From NCBI GenBank assembly GCA_947632575.1, contig CANRPV010000010.1, positions 1-19,845 of the forward strand: a DNA stretch of 19,845 bases. Direction: 5' to 3'. The number at the start of each line of letters is the position of its first letter. Within the stretch, counting starts at the first letter, position 1. A model generated the notes under the pieces. It saw only the letters and a list, made by a program, of their open reading frames with translations, was not told where the DNA came from and ran no database searches. The stretch is from an uncultured Eggerthellaceae bacterium. GTDB taxonomy: Bacteria; Actinomycetota; Coriobacteriia; Coriobacteriales; Eggerthellaceae. A program made the position numbers and the translations under genes. Positions 14,059 through 19,845 of the stretch are shown one piece after another.

Positions 14059-14645
14059 AAGAGCGAGGAAAGCTGGGGCAGCAAAGCGTCCTTTTCGCTC
14101 AATATTATCTTCGTCGGATCGAACGTCTCATCACCCGCAAGAGCTGGCCACTGGATGGCAAGTGTCGGATCGTTCCATATGACTCCGCCTTCGTCATTGG
14201 GATGATAAACGTCGTCGCATTTGTAGCAGAACTCCGCCTGTTGGCTGAGTACTAAAAAGCCATGAGCCAAACCCCGCGGAATAAACAGTTGCCGATGATT
14301 TTCCGCGGAGAGGCGGACCCCTACCCACTGCCCGAAGGTAGCGCTACCGGATCTTAGATCACAGGCCACATCAAATACTTCCCCAGAAATCACTCGCACA
14401 AGCTTGGCCTGGGGATGATTAATCTGGAAATGTAATCCTCGCAAAACACCTCGGCTGCTTGAAGACTGGTTGTCCTGCACAAACGTGCAATCGATACCCG
14501 CCGCTTCAAAATCAGGCTGTTTATAGGTCTCCATAAAGTAGCCGCGATCGTCACCATAGGTCTTGCAATCGACGATCGTCACTCCCTCAAGAGCGGTTTC
14601 CGTGAAGGTGAAATTACCGAAGGTTTTCTGATCGCCTCTAGCCAT
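14055..14645 (-). CDS. rfbC: dTDP-4-dehydrorhamnose 3,5-epimerase
   Basis: 196 residues. It epimerises dTDP-4-keto-6-deoxyglucose at C3 and C5, the third step to dTDP-L-rhamnose. RmlC features are DDRGYFMETY (32-41), QDNQSSSSRGVLRGLHFQ (57-74) with the catalytic His72, KLVRVISGEVFDVACDLR (81-98), IPRGLAHGFLVLS (122-134) and the YKCDDVYHP block (141-149). Length is slightly above the usual ~180-190. The start ATG at 14645 comes three bases after the rfbB stop. It is the last gene of the rhamnose operon and its stop codon is inside the third 32-base repeat. Confidence 0.95.
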   Translation of the reverse strand: MARGDQKTFGNFTFTETALEGVTIVDCKTYGDDRGYFMETYKQPDFEAAGIDCTFVQDNQSSSSRGVLRGLHFQINHPQAKLVRVISGEVFDVACDLRSGSATFGQWVGVRLSAENHRQLFIPRGLAHGFLVLSQQAEFCYKCDDVYHPNDEGGVIWNDPTLAIQWPALAGDETFDPTKIILSEKDALLPQLSSLL

Positions 14646-14648
14646 GCC

Positions 14649-15731
14649 TTAACGCTCCGTCTCCAGCTTATTCCCGTAGAAAGCCTGGTAATACTCTTTA
14701 TAGGCACCGCTGGTCACATGCTCGATCCATTCTTGATGGTCCAAATACCACTGTATCGTTTGAACGATGCCTGTCTCAAATGGCGTTTCTGGATACCAGC
14801 CTAAATCTGCCTTGATCTTATCAGGCGCTATTCCATAGCGACGATCATGCCCCTTCCGATCTTGTACGTAGCAGATAAGGCTATCGTTGATGAGAGGATC
14901 ATCGAGAATCCGAGAGCACTCACGAATGATCGTCTGGACTATCTCGATGTTGTGGCGCTCATTATGACCGCCCACATTATAGACCTCACCAAGTTTTCCC
15001 TGGTTGATAACAAGATCGATGGCTTTACAGTGATCAGCCACGTAAAGCCAATCTCGCACGTTCAGCCCATCACCATAGACCGGCAATGGCTCATGATGAA
15101 CGGCGTTATGGATCATGAGCGGGATGAGCTTTTCGGGAAACTGATAGGGTCCATAATTATTGGAGCATCGTGTGATGTTGATGGGCAATTTATAAGTATC
15201 GCCATAGGCCTTTACGAAAAAGTCTGCGGAGGCCTTAGAGGCCGAATAGGGGCTGTGAGGACAGAGAGGCGTATCTTCCCTAAAAAACGCCTCAGGATCG
15301 TCAAGAGGAAGCGATCCGTAGACTTCATCGGTGCTTACCTGTAGAAATTTGTGAGTTCCATAATCGTCATCACCCTGATGCCATGCATTTCTCGCACAAT
15401 TTAGCAGGGCAAGCGTACCCATAACATTCGTGTGAGCGAAGATCTCCGGGTCTGCAATAGAGCGATCTACATGAGATTCAGCTGCGAAGTTGACGACCAC
15501 ATCAGGTTGATAGGTGTGAAAAGTCTTCTCCATAGCCGCGAAATCGCAGATATCAGCATGAACGAAGATATACCGAGGATCATCCTCAACAGACTTCAAG
15601 TTCTCCAAGTTCGCCGCATAGGTCAAAACATCGACGTTGACGATCCTAATGTCGTCATATTTCTCAAGCATATAGAGCACGAAATTGCTTCCGATAAATC
15701 CCGCGCCGCCGGTAACAAGGTAGGTTGTCAT
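14649..15731 (-). CDS. rfbB: dTDP-glucose 4,6-dehydratase
   Basis: 360 residues. It converts dTDP-glucose to dTDP-4-keto-6-deoxyglucose with bound NAD, the second step to dTDP-L-rhamnose. As an extended short-chain dehydrogenase it shows GGAGFIG (8-14), NFAAESHVDRS (81-91), STDEVYG (133-139) with the catalytic Thr-Asp-Glu, and YSASK (162-166) with Tyr162 and Lys166. RCSNNYGPYQFPEKLIP (188-204) is typical of RmlB. ATG at 15731 has GGGAG five bases before it. It lies 150 bases after rfbD, the only sizeable gap in the operon, and that gap is partly filled by a four-copy tandem repeat. Confidence 0.96.
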   Translation of the reverse strand: MTTYLVTGGAGFIGSNFVLYMLEKYDDIRIVNVDVLTYAANLENLKSVEDDPRYIFVHADICDFAAMEKTFHTYQPDVVVNFAAESHVDRSIADPEIFAHTNVMGTLALLNCARNAWHQGDDDYGTHKFLQVSTDEVYGSLPLDDPEAFFREDTPLCPHSPYSASKASADFFVKAYGDTYKLPINITRCSNNYGPYQFPEKLIPLMIHNAVHHEPLPVYGDGLNVRDWLYVADHCKAIDLVINQGKLGEVYNVGGHNERHNIEIVQTIIRECSRILDDPLINDSLICYVQDRKGHDRRYGIAPDKIKADLGWYPETPFETGIVQTIQWYLDHQEWIEHVTSGAYKEYYQAFYGNKLETER

Positions 15732-15804
15732 GGATCTCCCGCGATACTTTCCGTAATAGTGTGCGTGCCACTCGCTTAGTTTTCCGAGCTTCCGTTTTTC
15801 AAGC

Positions 15805-15896
15805 CTCTTGAGCTACACCTCTAGAACCTCTTGAGCTTCACCTCTAGAGCACCCTAAGCTACGCCTCTAGGGTCTCTTGAGCTACACCTCTTCAAG
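15805..15896 (-). repeat. Four tandem 23-base copies at and after the rfbD stop
   Basis: Units at 15805-15827, 15828-15850, 15851-15873 and 15874-15896, all exactly 23 bases, share on the plus strand the core (A)AGCTACACCTCTAG or close variants. The unit at 15874-15896 holds the last codons and TAG stop of rfbD (15884-15882). Unit three has perfect six-base inverted ends ACCCTA/TAGGGT; unit four has CTTGA/TCAAG; unit two CTCT/AGAG. Counted from the stop, TAG recurs at offsets 15, 23 and 28, closing all three frames. No gene or clear promoter was seen in the rest of 15732-15881. Confidence 0.88.
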
Positions 15897-16784
15897 CCTC
15901 TCGAGATAGCTCTTAAGAGCTTGGGGCCAAGGCCGTATCTCATCGCCAATCGTATCAGCAAGTCGACGATTTTCAAGAGAAGAGTAAGCCGGCCTTGAGG
16001 CGCTTTTCGGATTCATAGCTTTATATTCCTCGGAAGTGCAGCGCTTAACCCGACAGGGCAACTGCGCGCCCTCCATGATGGCCTGAGCAAAGTCGGCCCA
16101 GCTGCAAGTTCCTTCTCCAGTAACATGGAAGATGCCATAATCATCGGTCAAAGCGATCTTGAGAATCTCATAGGCGAGATCATTGGCTGAAGTGGGATTG
16201 CCAAACTGATCATCCACCACCGTAACCTCATCCCGCTCAGATCCTAGACGCAGCATTGTACGCACGAAATTATGGCCCAGAGCGCCATAGAGCCAGGCGG
16301 TTCGCACAATATAGGTTCGAGGGTTTGCCTCTTGCGCTTGCTCCTCACCCAGTAACTTTGAGCGCCCATAAGTTGAGATGGGTCCCGTAGGGTCAGTTTC
16401 GACACGCGGGTGTGGATCCGTACCCGGAAACACGTAATCCGTGGAAACGGAAACAAGAGCGGCGTTTTGCTTCGCGGAGGCTAGAGCGAGATTCTGCGCG
16501 CCAGTGGCGTTCACGGCGAAAGCCAGGTCAGGGTTTTCCTCGCAACCATCCACGTTAGTATAGGCGGCGCAATTAATCACCAGGTCATAGTCGTGTTGCG
16601 CAAACCATTCCATAACAGCCGTTTGATCGGTGATATCGAGCTGGTCGTTATCGACATAGTCCACCTCGGATGAGGCGTATTGCCAAGGGATTGGCCCAAT
16701 CTCAGCCATCCCGCTTTCGAGGATTTCGCGAAGCTCAGATCCAAGCTGGCCATATGCACCGACGACAAGAATTCTCATAGCCAT
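15882..16784 (-). CDS. rfbD: dTDP-4-dehydrorhamnose reductase
   Basis: 300 residues. It reduces dTDP-4-keto-L-rhamnose to dTDP-L-rhamnose with NAD(P)H, the last pathway step. Seen are the nucleotide-binding GAYGQLG (9-15), INCAAYTNVDGCEENPDLAFAVN split across 70-92, the substrate/cofactor motif STDYVF (114-119) and the catalytic pair YGRSK (139-143). FGNPTSANDLA and the C-terminal RPAYSSLENRRL are RmlD signatures. The ATG at 16784 overlaps the rfbA stop by one base (TAATG); a second ATG two codons later is also possible. Its last codons belong to a 23-base tandem repeat that continues downstream. Confidence 0.95.
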   Translation of the reverse strand: MAMRILVVGAYGQLGSELREILESGMAEIGPIPWQYASSEVDYVDNDQLDITDQTAVMEWFAQHDYDLVINCAAYTNVDGCEENPDLAFAVNATGAQNLALASAKQNAALVSVSTDYVFPGTDPHPRVETDPTGPISTYGRSKLLGEEQAQEANPRTYIVRTAWLYGALGHNFVRTMLRLGSERDEVTVVDDQFGNPTSANDLAYEILKIALTDDYGIFHVTGEGTCSWADFAQAIMEGAQLPCRVKRCTSEEYKAMNPKSASRPAYSSLENRRLADTIGDEIRPWPQALKSYLERLEEV

Positions 16785-17686
16785 TAACTATAGTTCTTCG
16801 AAGGTGCGATGCGACCCTCAGCCACTTTAAGTAAATGCTTGCCATACTCCGACTTGCCGTACTTCTTCGCCGCGAGGAGCAGAGACTCCTTGTCGATCCA
16901 TCCGTTGATGTAGGCGATCTCCTCCACTACCGAGACAGACAGACCTTGGCTGCGCTCCACCGCACGAACGAATTCGCTCGCCTCGAAAAGCGACTCCATG
17001 GTGCCCGTATCGAGCCAGGCATATCCCCGGCCGAGCGTCACCACGTTAAGCGAACCGTCGTCCAGATACATCTGGTTGAGCGTTGTGATTTCCAGCTCTC
17101 CCCGCTCGGAGGGCTTCACCTTTTTAGCCCAATCGCAGACGCGGCTATCGTAAAAGTAGAGGCCCGTCACCGCATAATTGCTCTTAGGATGCTCGGGCTT
17201 CTCCTCAATTGAAATAGCGTTGTAGTCGCTGTCGAACTCGACAACACCAAAGCGCTCAGGATCATCGACGTAGTAGCCGAAAATCGTGGCTCCCCCACGA
17301 TCCTCTGCGTCTTTGACCGCCCTTTTCAGATGCCGGCTCAACCCATTGCCGTAAAAGATATTGTCACCTAAGACGAGAGCGCACGAATCACCCGCGATAA
17401 AATCCTCGCCGATGATGAAAGCCTGAGCCAGTCCATCAGGACTGGGCTGTTCCGCATAAGAAAGATGGACCCCGTAATTGGATCCATCTTTCAAAAGATT
17501 CTTGAAATTCGGCAGATCTGTCGGCGTCGAGATGATGAGAATATCCCGAATACCAGCCATCATCAGCACTGACAATGGGTAGTAAATCATCGGCTTATCA
17601 TAGACTGGTAGCAACTGCTTACTCGTCACCGTCGTCAGCGGATAAAGCCGCGTCCCACTTCCTCCTGCTAGGATGATGCCTTTCAT
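16784..17686 (-). CDS. rfbA: Glucose-1-phosphate thymidylyltransferase
   Basis: 300 residues. It makes dTDP-glucose from glucose-1-phosphate and dTTP, the first and usually feedback-inhibited step to dTDP-L-rhamnose. The nucleotidyltransferase signature GGSGTRLYPLT (8-18) and KQLLPVYDKPMIYYPLS (24-40) open the protein, followed by EQPSPDGLAQAF, LGDNIFYG with the metal Asp, and EEKPEHPKSNYAVTGLYFYD. Length matches the RmlA family (~290). ATG at 17686 has AAAGG seven bases upstream, located over the end of the hydrolase gene only nine bases away, so it is co-transcribed with it. Confidence 0.96.
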   Translation of the reverse strand: MKGIILAGGSGTRLYPLTTVTSKQLLPVYDKPMIYYPLSVLMMAGIRDILIISTPTDLPNFKNLLKDGSNYGVHLSYAEQPSPDGLAQAFIIGEDFIAGDSCALVLGDNIFYGNGLSRHLKRAVKDAEDRGGATIFGYYVDDPERFGVVEFDSDYNAISIEEKPEHPKSNYAVTGLYFYDSRVCDWAKKVKPSERGELEITTLNQMYLDDGSLNVVTLGRGYAWLDTGTMESLFEASEFVRAVERSQGLSVSVVEEIAYINGWIDKESLLLAAKKYGKSEYGKHLLKVAEGRIAPSKNYS

Positions 17687-17695
17687 GATCGACCT

Positions 17696-19845
17696 TTAAG
17701 ACTTGAGGAGCTTCTGAATCATAGCGGCGATATCCTCGCCATAGTTATTACCAGGCACAGCCCACTTGCCGTTCAGATCCTCAAGATTCGGCGCCGTTCC
17801 GCGTGCCACCAGATAGAAGCGCGGATCAACAAGGGACTTCTTCAAACCGTCATGGGAGGCGTAAGCCTTGAGATGTTGCACCTGGGCGCGAATACCCGTC
17901 GCGACGTCTTTAAAGGACGCTCCTCCGTTGGTGCTGCTCGTTGCACCGAGGCCAGCGAAGTTGCACTGGATAGCCTTTACCGAACCACCGAAGGTAAGCC
18001 AACCGGTCTCCTTCATAGCCTGGCAAAGAACCACTTCGGGGCGTACACCTTCCGCGGTAGCCTCGTTATAGATGATCTGGCAAAACTCTTTGATGCTCTT
18101 AGCACCGTAAGAGGAATACACATTTGCCGGATAGCTATGACCGGAATTATTGAAGTAGCGCACCATTTGGTCGACGTTGGTTTGCGAGCCACCCATGATC
18201 GGAGTCTTAGTCGCTTGAGCAGTGTTTCCCGCGTCGTTACCTTCAAAAGCATGAGAGGTGCTGCCCGGAGCCGAGCCGCCTTTCGGCACGAGAACGATTT
18301 GAAGTGCCTCTAGGCGATAGGATTTACCTGACGTTCCAGCAGACTCACCGTTTTTAGCCCAACCCATCCATCCGATGTTTTGAGCATGGACGCGGTAGTA
18401 CACATCGTAATGGGAGGCCATATCACCTGTTAGCTTGATTTGGATGGCCTCGAGCCGAAGTGCACGTCCGGTGGTTCCAGAAAGCGAACCATTGCTTACA
18501 AAATCTTGCCAACCGATATCTTGGACATGCGTCCGATACTGAATGCCGCCACTGTACTCACTATTTTCATTCAATTTGATATTGATACCTTCAAGCCTAA
18601 GAGCTCTACCGGTAGTACCTGCAGTAACGCCGTCCTTTACGTAGGATTGCCATCCATCATCTTGCACATGGGTCCGATATTCGACATTGGGATGATAGAA
18701 ACAGTTTGTTGTGCTACCAGGAGCTTTAGACCCCTTGGGAACCAACTTGATTTGAACCGCTTCAAGGCGATAAGCATATCCTGCGGAGCCCGCTGTTTCT
18801 CCGTTTTTAGCCCAACCGGTCCATCCTAGGTTCTCAGCATGAACACGATAATAGATATCGTAATGAGAGGCTATATCACCGGTAAGTTTTATCCTGAGAG
18901 CTTCAACTCTTAAAGCCCTCCCTTGCGTACCAACTATTGATCCCTCATCAGCCCAATTCTGCCAACCGATGTTCTCAACATGGGCTTGCGCTTGAACACT
19001 TCCCTTATAGTCGGGGTTCAACAACTTGATCTTGAGCGCTTCAACACGAAGAGCCTTTCCAGTGGTACCAGCGATGGTGCCATCATTCACAGCATTCTGC
19101 CAACCGATATTTTCCACATGGGCTTGGTAGCTAATGCCTGCAGAGCCTGAGGGTGCGTTGCCCGCATTACTCTGGTTTTCCTTGCCAGCTTCCGAGTCAG
19201 GACCCCTGAAAACATCCTTGGTGGAACCTGGAGCAGAGGCACCCTTGTTCACGACCACTACTTCGATTGCTTCAATGGGATATCCATAGCCAACGCTACC
19301 AGCACTTGCGCCATTCGAAGCCCATTCAAGCCAACCGATATTGGCCACATGAGCACGATAGTAAATGTCATAGGATTCGGCCGCTTTGCCCGTAAGTTGC
19401 ATTTGGATAGCCTGTACCGGAGTATTTTTCCCTGTAGTTCCCGCAGTTGCTCCATTAGAAACCCAGTCTTGCCAGGACTTACCCACATAAGCTCGATACT
19501 GCAAACCGCCATCTTTCGCCGCTGCGTTTTGCAACGACGCCTGGAATGCCTCGAGGCTTAAACTCTTTCCCGTAGAACCCGAAATCTTTTTATCGTAGAC
19601 TTCATTCTCCCAGCCGAGATTTGCGATATGGGATTTGATGCTGATGAGCGCCGCTGCCTTAGCGGTCGAAGCTGAGCCTAGGGCATATCGCGTTGCGATA
19701 CCTTCAGCATCGGCAACACCAAGCTTTTTGCGGAATGAAGCCTGAGCGAGCTTGGCATTATCACTCGTGTTATCGATAAATGCGTGCTCTACGATAATGC
19801 CCGGCATTCCCACTTGGCGCGCATAGCGAATGACAGCCATTCCGT
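17696..19845 (-). CDS. Cell-wall hydrolase: amidase (C-terminal end) - nine ChW repeats - glucosaminidase; 5' end outside window
   Basis: At least 715 residues; the frame stays open through the right edge, so the start is not seen (numbering here from the Met codon at 19840). Residues 1-54 (MPGIIVEHAFIDNTSDNAKL) are the end of an N-acetylmuramoyl-L-alanine amidase of the Amidase_3 type, with Glu18 as the conserved catalytic/zinc-site residue. Residues 66-518 hold nine ChW repeats (Gly-Trp core, AGTTG, RLEAIQIKL) in three triads, each triad closed by (N/P)KG-x-x-APGST. Residues ~560-714 are a glucosaminidase domain with catalytic Glu611 in QAMKETGWLTFGGS. The protein should be secreted and cut peptidoglycan at two bonds, the ChW repeats binding the wall or proteins. 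It directly precedes rfbA in the rhamnose operon, suggesting joint control of wall turnover and polysaccharide supply. Confidence 0.9.
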   Translation of the reverse strand, partial: GMAVIRYARQVGMPGIIVEHAFIDNTSDNAKLAQASFRKKLGVADAEGIATRYALGSASTAKAAALISIKSHIANLGWENEVYDKKISGSTGKSLSLEAFQASLQNAAAKDGGLQYRAYVGKSWQDWVSNGATAGTTGKNTPVQAIQMQLTGKAAESYDIYYRAHVANIGWLEWASNGASAGSVGYGYPIEAIEVVVVNKGASAPGSTKDVFRGPDSEAGKENQSNAGNAPSGSAGISYQAHVENIGWQNAVNDGTIAGTTGKALRVEALKIKLLNPDYKGSVQAQAHVENIGWQNWADEGSIVGTQGRALRVEALRIKLTGDIASHYDIYYRVHAENLGWTGWAKNGETAGSAGYAYRLEAVQIKLVPKGSKAPGSTTNCFYHPNVEYRTHVQDDGWQSYVKDGVTAGTTGRALRLEGINIKLNENSEYSGGIQYRTHVQDIGWQDFVSNGSLSGTTGRALRLEAIQIKLTGDMASHYDVYYRVHAQNIGWMGWAKNGESAGTSGKSYRLEALQIVLVPKGGSAPGSTSHAFEGNDAGNTAQATKTPIMGGSQTNVDQMVRYFNNSGHSYPANVYSSYGAKSIKEFCQIIYNEATAEGVRPEVVLCQAMKETGWLTFGGSVKAIQCNFAGLGATSSTNGGASFKDVATGIRAQVQHLKAYASHDGLKKSLVDPRFYLVARGTAPNLEDLNGKWAVPGNNYGEDIAAMIQKLLKS

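Overview
The window looks like a chromosomal segment of an anaerobic actinobacterium of the class Coriobacteriia (Eggerthellaceae/Atopobiaceae type). This is inferred from the gene mix (ThyX, ChW-repeat autolysin, two-subunit class I fumarase, DUF1385 protein, RicT beside HolB), from balanced base composition and from frequent GTG/TTG starts. It rests on recognition of protein families, not on a database match. No rRNA, tRNA, CRISPR array, insertion sequence or phage gene was seen. Most genes are housekeeping.

Left part (1-5452). A minus-strand operon reads malic enzyme -> tmk -> holB -> ricT -> pncB (cut by the left edge). tmk-holB-ricT is the order known from Bacillus. pncB lies 46 bases after ricT, across a 20-base tandem duplication. 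The malic enzyme gene is divergent from a fumarase gene pair, with back-to-back candidate promoters between them. Fumarase makes malate and malic enzyme turns it into pyruvate, so the two units form a short C4-to-C3 route.

Middle part (5453-13566). The fumarase alpha and beta genes (plus strand, 8-base overlap) converge on topA, an archaeal-type topoisomerase I with four zinc ribbons. Upstream of topA on the same strand are a DUF1385 membrane protein, thyX, and a MetI/MetN-type ABC importer pair. The importer has a good sigma-70-like promoter with an 18-base palindrome over its -10 box, and a leader of about 170 bases. A 512-base gap then separates metN from a divergent, stand-alone HPt phosphotransfer gene whose own leader appears structured.

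Right part (13567-19845). The HPt gene converges on a minus-strand surface-polysaccharide operon: ChW-repeat cell-wall hydrolase (5' end outside the window) -> rfbA -> rfbD -> rfbB -> rfbC. This is the complete dTDP-L-rhamnose pathway, co-transcribed with a bifunctional amidase/glucosaminidase carrying nine ChW repeats in three triads.

The most unusual signal is not a gene. At four gene ends (ricT, fumB, HPt, rfbD) a short sequence starting at, or containing, the stop codon is tandemly duplicated. Each locus has its own unit (20, 8/16, 32 and 23 bases), and no unit is a multiple of three. The result is an array of stop codons in all three frames after each gene; in the 32-base case there are also three consecutive hairpins. 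A further 21-base tandem lies in the metN leader. Whether this reflects replication slippage or a functional gene-end element cannot be settled here, but it is the feature most worth a genome-wide search.
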